Shown here: positions 31,962-41,141 of the stretch, one piece after another
Numbering within the stretch: the first letter of the stretch is position 1
Layout: the number at the start of each line of letters is the position of its first letter
Source: Pseudomonadota bacterium
GTDB taxonomy: Bacteria > Pseudomonadota > Gammaproteobacteria > Steroidobacterales > Steroidobacteraceae
Reading direction: 5' to 3'
Assembly (NCBI GenBank): GCA_018241425.1
Contig: JAFEDU010000002.1
Location: forward strand, 806,001-870,000
Length of the DNA stretch: 64,000 nt
The notes under the pieces: generated by a model
Database searches by the model: none
Told to the model about the DNA's origin: nothing
Seen by the model: only the letters and a program-made list of their open reading frames with translations
Made by a program: the position numbers and the translations under genes

Positions 31962-31967
31962 TATAAT
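31962..31967 (+). promoter_or_regulatory. Consensus -10 box upstream of ffh
   Basis: TATAAT lies 32 bases before the ffh ATG, set between CCCC and GGGG. No good -35 box is seen 16-18 bases upstream. Confidence 0.45.
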
Positions 31968-31999
31968 CGGGGCCTGCACCGCCCAACTCCCGGACCTCC

Positions 32000-33361
32000 A
32001 TGTTCGACAGCCTGACCCAGCGCCTTTCCCGCACCATCGAGACCCTGCGCGGCCGCGGGCGCATCACCGAGGAGAACATCACCGAGGCGCTGCGCGAGGC
32101 GCGCATCGCGCTACTCGAGGCCGACGTCGCGCTGCCGGTGGTGAAGGGCTTCATCGAGGGCGTGAAGGCGAAGGCGCTCGGGGCCGAGGTGCTCTCGAGC
32201 CTCACCCCGAGCCAGGCGTTCATCGGGATCCTGCACCAGGAGCTGGTGCAGCTGATGGGCGGGGCCGGGGAGGGCTTCCGCCTCCGGGCGCAGCCCCCGG
32301 TGGTCATCCTGCTCGCCGGCCTCCAGGGCGCAGGCAAGACCACGACCGCGGCCAAGCTCGCGCGCCTGCTCATCGAGCGCGACAAGAAGCGCGTGCTGCT
32401 CGTCAGCACCGACGTGCGCCGCCCCGCGGCGATGCTGCAGCTCGAGCGCCTTGCCGCCCAGGTGGGCGCCGAATACTTCCCGGCCGATGCGAGTGAGCCG
32501 CCGGCGCAGATCGCGCGTGCCGCGCTCGAGCGCGCCCGCAGCGGCGTCTTCGACGTGCTGATCGTCGACACCGCCGGCCGCCTGCACGTCGACGAGGCCC
32601 TCATGGGCGAGGTGCGCGAGATCGACGCGGCGGTGCCTGCGGCCGAGCGCCTGTTCGTGGTGGATGCCATGGCCGGCCAGGACGCGGTGAACGCCGCTCG
32701 CGCGTTCGGCGCGGCGCTGGAACTCACCGGCGTCATCCTCACCAAGGCCGACGGCGATGCGCGCGGCGGCGCGGCACTCTCGGTGCGCCAGATCACCGGC
32801 AAGCCCATCGTGTTCCTGGGCGTCGGGGAGAAGACCGAGGCACTCGAGCCCTTCGATCCCACGCGCATGGCCTCGCGCATCCTCGGGATGGGCGACGTCG
32901 TGAGCCTGGTCGAGCAGGTGCACCGCCAGGTCGACCACGACGAGGCGCGACGCCTCGCCGACAAGGTCGTGAAGGGCAAGGGCTTCGACATGACCGACCT
33001 CAGGAGCCAGCTCGAGCAGCTGCAGAAGATGGGCGGCGTCGGGGCGCTCATCGACAAGCTCCCGGGGGCGGCCATGAAGAAGGGCGTGGTCTCGGCCGAG
33101 CAGGGCGACCGCGACGTGCGCCGCCAGATCGCGATCATAAACTCGATGACGCCGAAGGAGCGGCGCAACCCCGGCATCATCGACGGCTCGCGGCGCCGCC
33201 GCATCGCCGGCGGCTCGGGCGTGCAGGTGCAGGACGTCAACCGCCTGCTCAAGCAGTTCCTGGAGATGCAGCGCGTCATGAAGAGCATGAAGGGCGGCGC
33301 ACTGCGCCGCCTCATGGGTGCCTTCAAGGGCGGGATGCCGCCGGGGTTCCCGGGCGGCTGA
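32000..33361 (+). CDS. ffh: Signal recognition particle protein Ffh
   Basis: A 453-residue SRP54 GTPase. The N-domain is followed by the G-domain with GLQGAGKTTTAAKLA, VSTDVRRPAA, DTAGRLHVDE and TKADGDARGG, then the Met-rich M-domain that binds 4.5S RNA and signal peptides (GSGVQVQDVNRLLKQF). Its RNA partner ffs is encoded near 63.4 kb. The RNA-binding Ser-Gly-Ser-type loop is present as RIAGGSGVQV. Length equals the E. coli protein. Converges on an amidohydrolase gene. Confidence 0.98.
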   Translation: MFDSLTQRLSRTIETLRGRGRITEENITEALREARIALLEADVALPVVKGFIEGVKAKALGAEVLSSLTPSQAFIGILHQELVQLMGGAGEGFRLRAQPPVVILLAGLQGAGKTTTAAKLARLLIERDKKRVLLVSTDVRRPAAMLQLERLAAQVGAEYFPADASEPPAQIARAALERARSGVFDVLIVDTAGRLHVDEALMGEVREIDAAVPAAERLFVVDAMAGQDAVNAARAFGAALELTGVILTKADGDARGGAALSVRQITGKPIVFLGVGEKTEALEPFDPTRMASRILGMGDVVSLVEQVHRQVDHDEARRLADKVVKGKGFDMTDLRSQLEQLQKMGGVGALIDKLPGAAMKKGVVSAEQGDRDVRRQIAIINSMTPKERRNPGIIDGSRRRRIAGGSGVQVQDVNRLLKQFLEMQRVMKSMKGGALRRLMGAFKGGMPPGFPGG

Positions 33362-33368
33362 AGACCGC

Positions 33369-34685
33369 TTACGGCCCGGGAGCGCGGAACACCGCGCCGT
33401 CCTTCATCACGAACACGACGTCCTTGAGCGCGCCGACATCCGCGAGCGGGTCGCCGCGGACCGCCGCGAGGTCCGCGTACGCACCCGGGGCCACGAGCCC
33501 GATCCGGCCGCCCTGCCCGAGGAGCTCGGCCGCCTTCGACGTGGCGGCCTGGATCGACTGCATCGGCGTCATGCCGAACTCCACCATGCGGGCGAACTCC
33601 TGGGCGATCGGGTCGGTCCAGGCAAAGCCGCCGACGTCCGTGCCGAAGGCGATCTTGACGCCGGCCTTCAGCGCCTTGGTGAACGACACCCCGTGCACCG
33701 CGACGCGCTTGCGGTCGCGCTCACCGCCCGGCGTGCCCGCGGGGTCCCAGTCGGTGTAATAGACCTGGAGCGTGGGCACGTACCAGGTGCCCTGGCGCAG
33801 CATCTGCGCGATCTGGGCATCCGTGATCTCGAGCCCGTGCTCGATGGAGTCGCAGCCGCCATCGAGCGCCCGCTGCAGGCCGATGCCGTTGTAGGCATGG
33901 CAGGCCACCTTGCGCTGCCAGCCGTGCGCCTCGTCCACCACGGCCTTCAGCTCCTCCACCGTGAGGGTGGGCTGGGAGACGAGGTGGCCGGCCTCGTCCA
34001 CCCAGGAGCGGTGCGTCATGTACACCTTGATCCAGTCGGCCCCGTGGTCGAGCTGCTCGCGCGCGGCCTTGCGGGCCTCGACCGGCCCGTCGACGATCTG
34101 CGCCCCCTTCGGCACCGTGATCTCCGGCGCGTACCCCTCCAGCGGATACCCACCGGTAGTGGAGATCGCGCGCGTGACCACGAACATCCGGGGCCCCGGG
34201 ACGATGCCCTCCTCGATGGCGCGCTTGATGCCGACGTCGCCGTAACCGGCGCCCTCGGTCTCGAGGTCGCGGATGGTGGTGAACCCCTGCTCGAGCGCCC
34301 GGCGGGCGGCGACGATCGCGCGGGCGGTGCGGTAGGAGGCGGGGAACTTCAGGATCTGGACGTCATAGCCGCCGGTTTCCGGGTCCTCGCCCTGCAGGAA
34401 GATGTGGGTATGGGTGTCGATCAGGCCGGGGAGCAGGGTCGCGGCACCCAGGTCGAGGACCTCGGCCCCGGCCGGGGTGGGCCGGGAGCCTGCGGCATAG
34501 ACCGCCTCGATGCGGTTGCCCCGGATCACCACCTCCGGGTGTGCCAGCGGCCGGGGGCTCACCCCGTCGATCAGGGCCGCCGCGCGCACCACCCGGACGG
34601 GGGGCGCAGGCTCGGCCGCGACGGCAGTGGTGCCCAGAGCCGCCGCGAGAAGCAGTCCTGCCGAGACATGGATAAATTGGTGCAT
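33369..34685 (-). CDS. Secreted metal-dependent amidohydrolase
   Basis: A 438-residue amidohydrolase with a signal peptide (about residues 1-24, ending TTAVAAEP), so it acts in the periplasm. Metal ligands lie in LIDTHTHIFL, KVACHAYN, SIEHGLEI and AFGTDVGGF; a carboxylated-lysine region appears near DWIKVYMTH. This matches the Xaa-Pro dipeptidase/prolidase-like subgroup of the superfamily. Substrates may be peptides or N-acyl amino acids; none can be named. It is convergent with ffh and divergent from rpsP. Confidence 0.9.
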   Translation of the reverse strand: MHQFIHVSAGLLLAAALGTTAVAAEPAPPVRVVRAAALIDGVSPRPLAHPEVVIRGNRIEAVYAAGSRPTPAGAEVLDLGAATLLPGLIDTHTHIFLQGEDPETGGYDVQILKFPASYRTARAIVAARRALEQGFTTIRDLETEGAGYGDVGIKRAIEEGIVPGPRMFVVTRAISTTGGYPLEGYAPEITVPKGAQIVDGPVEARKAAREQLDHGADWIKVYMTHRSWVDEAGHLVSQPTLTVEELKAVVDEAHGWQRKVACHAYNGIGLQRALDGGCDSIEHGLEITDAQIAQMLRQGTWYVPTLQVYYTDWDPAGTPGGERDRKRVAVHGVSFTKALKAGVKIAFGTDVGGFAWTDPIAQEFARMVEFGMTPMQSIQAATSKAAELLGQGGRIGLVAPGAYADLAAVRGDPLADVGALKDVVFVMKDGAVFRAPGP

Positions 34686-34864
34686 CGTCCGCGTCCCCTT
34701 CGCTCAAGTCAGGCCCCGTAAGCGGGCTATGATGCCCGGCCCGCGATCCCCCGGGGGCCGCCGGGGGGCAGGTCAGCCTTTCCGGGGGCCGTGGGCCTCC
34801 GGACGACGCCCTAGAAAACCCCCTGTTCCGGCTGGAAAAACTGGCGCCGGGGGGCGTCCTTGCG

Positions 34865-34870
34865 TAGAAT
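34865..34870 (+). promoter_or_regulatory. -10 box of the rpsP operon
   Basis: TAGAAT followed by CCGCGCTC, a GC-rich discriminator like that of the rpsF promoter. It lies 62 bases before rpsP. The -35 is poor. After the start the leader has a T7 run and a GGGGCCCCGCACGGGGCCC hairpin. Confidence 0.45.
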
Positions 34871-34931
34871 CCGCGCTCTTTTTTTGGGGGCCCCGCACGG
34901 GGCCCTCCTACTGAATGAGAGCGATACGAGC

Positions 34932-35186
34932 ATGGTAACTATTCGCCTGACGCGGCGTGGGGGGCGCAACCAGCCCTTCTACCACGTGGTGGTGACCGAC
35001 AGCCGCAAGCGCCAGGGTGGCCCGAGCCTGGAGCACGTGGGATTCTTCAACCCGGTCGCCCGGGGATCCGAGCAGAAGCTGAAGCTCGATCTGCCGCGCA
35101 TCGACTACTGGGTCGGAAAGGGCGCACAGCCCTCCGAGCGCGTCGCGCACCTGGTGTCGTCCTACCGCAAGCAGGCCACGGCCTGA
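34932..35186 (+). CDS. rpsP: 30S ribosomal protein bS16
   Basis: An 84-residue S16 with the family start [41 protein letters not shown] and [20 protein letters not shown]. It is needed for 30S assembly. First gene of rpsP-rimM-trmD-rplS. The ATG at 34932 is the conserved start; an upstream in-frame ATG at 34860 lies before the promoter and is rejected. Confidence 0.98.
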   Translation: MVTIRLTRRGGRNQPFYHVVVTDSRKRQGGPSLEHVGFFNPVARGSEQKLKLDLPRIDYWVGKGAQPSERVAHLVSSYRKQATA

Positions 35187-35198
35187 GGATCCTGCGGG

Positions 35199-35229
35199 GG
35201 CCCGCGCGGACCTGAGCGCGGGGCCTTTT
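35199..35229 (+). terminator. Hairpin with T4 between rpsP and rimM (possible attenuator)
   Basis: GGCCCGCGC pairs with GCGCGGGGCC (one bulged G) across an 8-base loop and is followed by TTTT. It sits 13 bases after the rpsP stop inside the operon, so partial termination that lowers rimM-trmD relative to rpsP is likely. Confidence 0.55.
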
Positions 35230-35263
35230 CGGCGGTGCATCGCCGGCGTGAGGAGTGACAGCG

Positions 35264-35770
35264 GTGGAGTGGGTGGAACTCGGTCGTCTGGGTGCCCCCT
35301 ACGGCGTGAAGGGCTGGCTCCACGTCGAGTCCCACACCGAACCGCACGAGCGCCTCCTGACCTACAAGGTCTGGACGCTGCGGCTGCCCGGGGGCAACCA
35401 GGTCCGGTACGCGCTGCGCGAGGGCCGCGTGCACGGGGATGCCCTGGTCGCGAGCCTCGCGGACGTGGACGACCGGGATGCGGCGGCCAAGCTGACCGGT
35501 GCGGTGGTGGAGGTCGAGCGCAGTGCGCTCCCGAAGCCGAAGAAGGGTGAGTACTACCGGGCCGACCTCATCGGGTTCGCGGTGACGAACCTGGAAGGCA
35601 AGCGGCTCGGGACGGTGAGTCACTTCGTCGATGCGCCGCGCGGTGCGGTGATGGTCACGAAGTCGGACGGCGGGGCCGAGCACTGGGTGCTTGCCGAGCC
35701 TGCGTACCTGAAGCGCGTCGACCTGGAAGGCCGCGCGATCGTGGTGGACTGGCCGGCGGAGCTGGACTAG
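35264..35770 (+). CDS. rimM: Ribosome maturation factor RimM
   Basis: A 168-residue protein that binds S19 and helps mature the 30S head. The N-terminal domain begins VELGRLGAPYGVKGWLHVES. The PRC-barrel follows, with YYRADLIGFAVTNLEGKRLG and ending AIVVDWPAELD. Two GTG starts are possible: 35255, which overlaps the AGGAG site itself, and 35264, eight bases after AGGAG; I prefer the latter. Second gene of the trmD operon, eight bases before trmD. Confidence 0.96.
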   Translation: MEWVELGRLGAPYGVKGWLHVESHTEPHERLLTYKVWTLRLPGGNQVRYALREGRVHGDALVASLADVDDRDAAAKLTGAVVEVERSALPKPKKGEYYRADLIGFAVTNLEGKRLGTVSHFVDAPRGAVMVTKSDGGAEHWVLAEPAYLKRVDLEGRAIVVDWPAELD

Positions 35771-35778
35771 AAGGCTCC

Positions 35779-36558
35779 ATGAGGATCGAGGTCGTCACGC
35801 TCTTCCCGGCGATGGTCGAGGGAGCGCTGCGTTACGGGATCGTGAGCCGCGCGCTGGCGCGGGGCCTGTTGAGTGTCGGCACCGAGGACCCGCGCACGTA
35901 CACGACCGACGTGCATGGCACGGTGGATGACCGCCCCTACGGGGGCGGGCCGGGCATGGTGATGAAGCCCGGGCCGCTGGTGGCGGCGATCCGCGCCGCG
36001 CACGCGCGGCTGCCGCAGGGGTCGCCGCGGGTGTACCTGTCGGCGCAGGGCGAGCCCTTCACCCAGGCGCGCGCCCGGGAACTCGCGCAGCTGCCGGGAC
36101 TGCTCCTGGTGGCGGGACGCTACGAGGGCGTGGACGAGCGGGTGATCGAGAGCGCGATCGACGCGGAGCTCTCGGTCGGGGACTACGTGGTGTCGGGCGG
36201 TGAGCTGCCGGCGCTGACGGTGATCGATGCGCTGACGCGCCTGCTGCCCGGGGCACTGGGCGATGAGCGCTCGAGCGAGGAGGACTCCTTCACCCAGGGC
36301 CTCCTCGACTGGCCGCACTACACGCGGCCGGAAGTGTTCGAGGGCCGGGGCGTGCCGCCGGTGCTGCTGTCGGGCAACCATGCCGACATCCGCCGCTGGC
36401 GCCTCGCGCAGGCGGTGGAGCGCACCGCCGCGCGCCGCCCGGGGATGCTGGAGGCGCTGCGCGGGCAGCCCGATGTGGCGCGCGACGTTGCGCGCGCCGT
36501 GGACGAATGCCGCCCCGCCGGTGCGGGTGCGGACGAGGATCGAGGTAGGAAGACATGA
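35779..36558 (+). CDS. trmD: tRNA (guanine37-N1)-methyltransferase
   Basis: A 259-residue SPOUT methyltransferase that methylates G37 of tRNAs to prevent frameshifting. The start [17 protein letters not shown], the [10 protein letters not shown] loop, [16 protein letters not shown] and [20 protein letters not shown] form the deep trefoil knot that binds SAM. Asp near [17 protein letters not shown] is the catalytic region. Its stop overlaps rplS by four bases. Confidence 0.98.
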   Translation: MRIEVVTLFPAMVEGALRYGIVSRALARGLLSVGTEDPRTYTTDVHGTVDDRPYGGGPGMVMKPGPLVAAIRAAHARLPQGSPRVYLSAQGEPFTQARARELAQLPGLLLVAGRYEGVDERVIESAIDAELSVGDYVVSGGELPALTVIDALTRLLPGALGDERSSEEDSFTQGLLDWPHYTRPEVFEGRGVPPVLLSGNHADIRRWRLAQAVERTAARRPGMLEALRGQPDVARDVARAVDECRPAGAGADEDRGRKT

Positions 36559-36902
36559 GCAACAAGATCATTCAGGACATCAACAAAGAGCGCATGACCC
36601 GCAAGGTCCCCGAGTTCAAGCCGGGCGACACGGTCATCGTGCAGGTGAAGGTGGTCGAGGGCGACCGCGAGCGCGCCCAGGCCTATGAGGGCGTGGTGAT
36701 CGCCAAGAGCAACCGCGGCCTCAACTCCTCCTTCACCGTGCGCAAGATCTCCCACGGCGAGGGCGTCGAGCGCGTGTTCCAGACCTACAGCCCGGCGATC
36801 AGCGACATCAGCGTCAAGCGCCGCGGCAGCGTGCGCCGCGCCAAGCTGTACTACCTGCGCGACCTGTCCGGCAAGGCGGCGCGCATCGAAGAGAAGATCT
36901 AA
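36555..36902 (+). CDS. rplS: 50S ribosomal protein bL19
   Basis: A 115-residue L19 at the 30S-50S interface. [49 protein letters not shown] and the C-terminal [21 protein letters not shown] are all typical. The ATG overlaps the trmD stop (ATGA). A strong hairpin follows, ending the operon. Confidence 0.98.
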   Translation: MSNKIIQDINKERMTRKVPEFKPGDTVIVQVKVVEGDRERAQAYEGVVIAKSNRGLNSSFTVRKISHGEGVERVFQTYSPAISDISVKRRGSVRRAKLYYLRDLSGKAARIEEKI

Positions 36903-36916
36903 GACCCATGAAACCC

Positions 36917-36953
36917 CCGCCCCCGGTGCTGCCTAAGTCCGCACCGGGGGCGG
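36917..36953 (+). terminator. Terminator hairpin after rplS
   Basis: A perfect 13-bp stem (CCGCCCCCGGTGC with GCACCGGGGGCGG) with an 11-base loop starts 14 bases after the rplS stop. There is no T-run after it, as is common for GC-rich terminators. It separates the trmD operon from sppA. Confidence 0.65.
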
Positions 36954-36984
36954 ATCTCGTATACGCAGGGAGCCCGAAGGCCGC

Positions 36985-38820
36985 ATGACGCCGCGATCGT
37001 TCTTCTCCGGTCTGTGGCGGGGCCTCGACGCGCTGCGCCGCGCCCTGCACCTCATCCTCCTGCTGGTGATCTTCGGCCTGTTCTTTGGCCTGCTGCGCGG
37101 CAGCGTGCCGTTCGTGCCCTCGAAGGCCGCGCTCCTCATCGCCCCGGAAGGGCCGCTGGTGGAGGAACTCTCCGGCAACGCCCGCGCCCGCGCCCTCGAC
37201 GAGGCCATAGGCACCGAGCGCCCCGAGGCGCTGCTGTGGGACCTGACCGATGCGATCCGCGCCGCCGCAACCGACAAGCGCATCGCCGTCCTGGTGCTCG
37301 ACCTCGACAAGCTCGAGCAGGCGAACCAGCCCTCGCTCGCCGAGCTCGCCGCCGCCATCCGTGAGTTCCGCGCCAGCGGCAAGAAGGTCATAGCCTACGG
37401 CGTCGAGCTCACCCAGGAGCGCTACTACCTCGCCGCCCAGGCGGACGAGATCTACCTCGACCCCATGGGGTTCGTGCTGGTGCAGGGCTACGACCGCTAC
37501 CGCACCTACCTCAAGGACGCGCTCGACAAGCTCGGCGTCGACATCAACGTGTTCCGCGTCGGGGCCTTCAAGAGCGCGGTCGAGACCTACACGCGCACCG
37601 GCATGTCCCCGGAGGACCGCGAGGAGAGCCGCGCCTACCTCACGGCGCTGTGGACCTCCTACCAGGAGGACGTGACGCGCGCCCGCAAGCTCCCCCCGGA
37701 TGCGCTGTCCAAGTACGTCGACACCTTCATGCAGACCGTGCCGGCCGCGCGCGGGGATGCCGCCAAGGTGGCGCTCGCGCAGGGACTGGTGACGGGACTG
37801 AAGAGCGGGATCGAGGTCGAGGCGCGCCTGACCGAGCTCGTCGGCGAGAACGACGACAAGGACTCCTTCAGCTCGGTCTCGAGCGCCGACTACCTGCGCG
37901 TGGCGCGCGCCGAGCGCCGCGTGGGCAAGAACGCCCGCGACAAGATCGGGGTCATCGTCGCCTCGGGCGAGATCCTGGACGGCGACCAGCCCCCCGGCAC
38001 CATCGGCGGGGACTCGACCGCGCGCCTGATCCGCGAGGCGCGCAACGACAAGGACGTGAAGGCGGTGGTGCTGCGGGTCAACAGCCCCGGCGGCAGCGTG
38101 CTCGCCTCCGAGGAGATCTACCGCGAGCTCGTGGCGCTGCGCGCGGCCGGCAAGCCGCTGGTGGTGTCCATGGGTGGCTACGCGGCCTCGGGCGGCTACT
38201 ACATCTCCGCCCCTGCCGACGAGATCTACGCCAGCCCGGCGACCATCACCGGCTCCATCGGCATCTTCGCGATCATCCCGACCATCGACAAGACGCTCGG
38301 CAAGGTCGGCGTCAGCGTCGATGGCGTCGGCACCACGGCGCTCTCGGGCCAGGCACGCCTCGACCGCCCCTTAAGCGAGGGGACGAAGGCCGTGCTGCAG
38401 TCGGTCACGACGCACGGCTACGACGAGTTCCTGGAGCGCGTCGCCGCGGGCCGCAAGAAGACCACCGCCGAGGTGGATACGATCGCGCAGGGACGGGTGT
38501 GGGCGGGGACCGATGCGCGCCGCATCGGCCTCGTCGATGCGCTCGGGTCCTTCGACGATGCGGTGAAGGCCGCCGCGCGGCGCGCCAGGGTCACCGACTA
38601 CTCGACCAAGTTCATCGAGCCCAAGCTCACCTGGGCGCAGTCGCTCGCGATGAACCTGCGCTCGGAGCTGCTGCACGGGTTCGTGCACCTGGACCCGGAT
38701 ACCGCCGCGCTCATGCGCCTGGGCGAACGGCTCGATCCCGTGGCGCACCAGGCGGCCATCCTCGCGCGCTTCAGCGAGCCGGGACGCCTGTACGCCTACT
38801 GCTTCTGCGAAGTGCGCTGA
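36985..38820 (+). CDS. sppA: Signal peptide peptidase SppA, 67K type
   Basis: A 611-residue serine-lysine protease of family S49 that degrades cleaved signal peptides in the cytoplasmic membrane. One transmembrane segment near the N-terminus (HLILLLVIFGLFFGLL) anchors it. Two S49 domains follow: the first provides the catalytic Lys in FRVGAFKSAVETYTR, the second the Ser in GGYAASGGYYIS. This matches the long E. coli-type protein rather than the 36K form. An AGGGAG site precedes the ATG. Confidence 0.95.
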   Translation: MTPRSFFSGLWRGLDALRRALHLILLLVIFGLFFGLLRGSVPFVPSKAALLIAPEGPLVEELSGNARARALDEAIGTERPEALLWDLTDAIRAAATDKRIAVLVLDLDKLEQANQPSLAELAAAIREFRASGKKVIAYGVELTQERYYLAAQADEIYLDPMGFVLVQGYDRYRTYLKDALDKLGVDINVFRVGAFKSAVETYTRTGMSPEDREESRAYLTALWTSYQEDVTRARKLPPDALSKYVDTFMQTVPAARGDAAKVALAQGLVTGLKSGIEVEARLTELVGENDDKDSFSSVSSADYLRVARAERRVGKNARDKIGVIVASGEILDGDQPPGTIGGDSTARLIREARNDKDVKAVVLRVNSPGGSVLASEEIYRELVALRAAGKPLVVSMGGYAASGGYYISAPADEIYASPATITGSIGIFAIIPTIDKTLGKVGVSVDGVGTTALSGQARLDRPLSEGTKAVLQSVTTHGYDEFLERVAAGRKKTTAEVDTIAQGRVWAGTDARRIGLVDALGSFDDAVKAAARRARVTDYSTKFIEPKLTWAQSLAMNLRSELLHGFVHLDPDTAALMRLGERLDPVAHQAAILARFSEPGRLYAYCFCEVR

Positions 38821-38821
38821 T

Positions 38822-38837
38822 CCGCCGCGCGCGGCGG
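38822..38837. terminator. GC palindrome between convergent sppA and exonuclease III genes
   Basis: CCGCCGCGCGCGGCGG is a perfect 16-bp palindrome just after the sppA stop and before the convergent gene end. It could form a 6-bp stem with a CGCG loop and stop transcription from both sides; there is no T-run. Confidence 0.4.
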
Positions 38838-38845
38838 CGCACCCC

Positions 38846-39625
38846 TTACGCCTCGTCCCTGAGCTCCACCCAGGTCGGGGCGTGGTCGCTCGGCTTTTCC
38901 CAGCCGCGCACCGCGCGGTCGACGCCTGAGGCTGTGAGCCGCCCGCGCACCGCCGAGTTCAGGAGCAGGTGGTCGATGCGCAGGCCCGCATCGCGCTCGT
39001 ACGCGTTGCGGAAGAAGTCCCAGAAGGTGTAGATCGTCTCGTCGGGGTGCAGCGCCCGCAGCGCATCGGTCCACCCCTGGGCGAGGAGCTGTTTGAATGC
39101 CTCGCGCACCTCGGTCCGGAAGAGGGCATCGTTCACCCACCGCTCGGGCTTGTAGACGTCGCGCTCCGTGGGGATGACGTTGTAGTCGCCCGCCAGGACC
39201 ACCGGGTGCGGCCCGGGCGCGAGCGCGGCGGCATGCGCGAGGAAGCGTTTCAGCCAGCCGAGCTTGTAGTCGAACTTCGGTCCCGGTGCCGGGTTGCCGT
39301 TGGGGAGGTAGAGGCACCCGAGCGTCAGTCCCCGCACGTGCGCCTCGATGTAGCGGCTGTGCACGTCCTCGGGATCCCCCGGCAGGGTGCGGCGGATCTC
39401 CTTCGGTTCCTCGCCGCGGGCGAGGATCGCGACCCCGTTCCAGCTCTTCTGGCCGTGCCAGATGACGCCATAGCCGGCCTCGCGGATGGCGGCTTCCGGG
39501 AAGTTCTCCTGCGGGGCCTTCAGCTCCTGGAGGCAGACGACGTCGGGCGAAGACTCCTTCAGCCAGCGCAAGAGGTTCGGCAGGCGCGCGCCGATGCCGT
39601 TGATGTTGTAGGTGACGATCCTCAA
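38846..39625 (-). CDS. xthA: Exodeoxyribonuclease III / AP endonuclease
   Basis: A 259-residue Mg2+-dependent AP endonuclease and 3'-5' exonuclease for base-excision repair. Motifs RIVTYNINGIGARL, CLQELKAPQENFP (metal Glu), GDYNVIPTERDVY and LRIDHLLL are present, and the C-terminal EKPSDHAPTWVEL carries the catalytic Asp-His. I prefer the TTG start at 39625: GAGGA lies five bases before it and family proteins begin here with M-(R/K)-I. An ATG at 39670 overlaps a TATAAT box and is more likely part of the promoter. Confidence 0.92.
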   Translation of the reverse strand: MRIVTYNINGIGARLPNLLRWLKESSPDVVCLQELKAPQENFPEAAIREAGYGVIWHGQKSWNGVAILARGEEPKEIRRTLPGDPEDVHSRYIEAHVRGLTLGCLYLPNGNPAPGPKFDYKLGWLKRFLAHAAALAPGPHPVVLAGDYNVIPTERDVYKPERWVNDALFRTEVREAFKQLLAQGWTDALRALHPDETIYTFWDFFRNAYERDAGLRIDHLLLNSAVRGRLTASGVDRAVRGWEKPSDHAPTWVELRDEA

Positions 39626-39775
39626 GGGAATCCTCGCGGCGGGTTCGGGCGCGTTCGATGGGGCCGCCATTATAGGGTCGGGGATGCAGCACGCGGCGCC
39701 CGGAAGTTGTGCGCGGGGCGGCGGCCGCCGCAGAATCTACCGCACGCCCCTTACCGGTCCGCCCGGGAGCCACCC

Positions 39776-40078
39776 ATGTGCCGCAACATCAAGATGCTGT
39801 TCAATTTCGCGCCGCCGGTCACGGAGGACGAGATCCGCGCCGCAGCGCTGCAGTTCGTGCGCAAGGTGTCCGGCTTCAACAAGCCCTCGCAGGTGAACGA
39901 GGCAGCCTTCAGCGCGGCCGTCGACGAGGTGAGTGCCAGCTGCCGCCGGCTGATGGGGTCGCTGAGCACCAGTGCCCCGCCGCGCGACCGGGCGGAAGAG
40001 GCCGCCAAGGCGCGTGCGCGGGCACAGGTCCGCTACCGCTCGTTCAGGCCGCTGCCGGAGGGCGGCGGCACGGGCTGA
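39776..40078 (+). CDS. DUF2277-family protein
   Basis: A 100-residue protein of unknown function. The start MCRNIKMLFNFAPPVTEDE, FVRKVSGFNKPSQVNEAAF and the C-terminal ARAQVRYRSFRPLPEG match the small DUF2277 family common in actinobacteria and proteobacteria. Cys2 and the basic N-terminus are conserved features; no catalytic site is evident. Predicted cytosolic and mainly helical. It ends four bases before the convergent tdh stop. Confidence 0.85.
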   Translation: MCRNIKMLFNFAPPVTEDEIRAAALQFVRKVSGFNKPSQVNEAAFSAAVDEVSASCRRLMGSLSTSAPPRDRAEEAAKARARAQVRYRSFRPLPEGGGTG

Positions 40079-40082
40079 GGGC

Positions 40083-41126
40083 CTAGTTGCGCGAGCGCAG
40101 CGTCGACCAGTCGAGGATCACCTTGCCGGACTTGCCCGAGCCCATGGTCTCGAAGCCCTGGATGTAGTCCTCGACGGCGAAGTGGTGGGTGATGATCGGG
40201 TCGATCTTGAGCCCGCTCTGCAGCAGGCTCGACATCTTGTACCAGGTCTCGAACATCTCCCGGCCGTAGATGCCCTTGATGGTGAGGCCCTTGAAGATCA
40301 CCTGGTTCCAGTCGATCGCGGTGTCCTCCGGCGGGATGCCGAGGATCGCCACCGAGCCGCCGTGGTGCATGGTGCGCAGCATCACGCGCAGTGCCTGCGC
40401 GTTGCCGGACATCTCGAGCCCCACGTCGAACCCCTCCTGCATGCCTAAGGCCTGCATGGTGTCGTCGAGCGACTCGCGCTGCACGTTGATGGCACGGGTC
40501 GCGCCCATCTTGCGGGCGAGCTCGAGGCGGTAGTCGTTCACGTCGGTGATCACCACGTGGCGCGCGCCCACGAAGCGCGCGATCGCGACCGCCATGATGC
40601 CGATGGGGCCGGCCCCGGTGATCAGCACGTCCTCGCCCACCATGTTGAAGGCGAGCGCGGTGTGGGTGGCGTTGCCGAACGGGTCCAGGATCGAGGCGAT
40701 GTCGTCCCCGATCGAGTCGGGGAGCTTGAAGGTGTTGTCGGCCGGGATCGACAGGTACTGGGCGAAGGCCCCGGGACGGTTGACGCCCACGCCGATGGTG
40801 TTGCGGCACAGGTGGCGCCGCCCGGCGCGGCAGTTGCGGCAGTAGCCGCAGGTGATGTGGCCCTCGCCGGAGACGCGATCTCCGGTCTTGAGGCCCTTGA
40901 CCTCGGACCCCAGGTCCACGATGCGGCCGCAGTACTCGTGCCCGACCGCCATCGGCACGGGGATGGTCTTCTGCGCCCAGGCGTCCCACTTGTAGATGTG
41001 CATGTCGGTGCCGCAGATCGCGGTCTTGGCGATCTCGATGAGCACGTCGTTCGGGCCGACCTTCGGTTCCGGGACGTCCTTCAGCCAGATGCCCGGGGCG
41101 GCCTGTTCTTTGACGAGTGCTTTCAT
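40083..41126 (-). CDS. tdh: L-threonine 3-dehydrogenase
   Basis: A 347-residue zinc MDR enzyme oxidising L-threonine to 2-amino-3-ketobutyrate with NAD+. The catalytic zinc site is [18 protein letters not shown] (Cys) with VGHEYCG (His-Glu). The structural zinc motif is complete in [15 protein letters not shown]. The NAD loop is GAGPIGIM. It follows kbl by 15 bases and feeds it its product, which Kbl cleaves with CoA to glycine and acetyl-CoA. Confidence 0.97.
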   Translation of the reverse strand: MKALVKEQAAPGIWLKDVPEPKVGPNDVLIEIAKTAICGTDMHIYKWDAWAQKTIPVPMAVGHEYCGRIVDLGSEVKGLKTGDRVSGEGHITCGYCRNCRAGRRHLCRNTIGVGVNRPGAFAQYLSIPADNTFKLPDSIGDDIASILDPFGNATHTALAFNMVGEDVLITGAGPIGIMAVAIARFVGARHVVITDVNDYRLELARKMGATRAINVQRESLDDTMQALGMQEGFDVGLEMSGNAQALRVMLRTMHHGGSVAILGIPPEDTAIDWNQVIFKGLTIKGIYGREMFETWYKMSSLLQSGLKIDPIITHHFAVEDYIQGFETMGSGKSGKVILDWSTLRSRN

Positions 41127-41141
41127 GGAGGTCCTTGCCGG

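Noticed and set aside
39626..39670. ATG at 39670 as exonuclease III start.
   Set aside because: It overlaps a TATAAT box, and the TTG at 39625 has GAGGA at ideal spacing and matches the family start.
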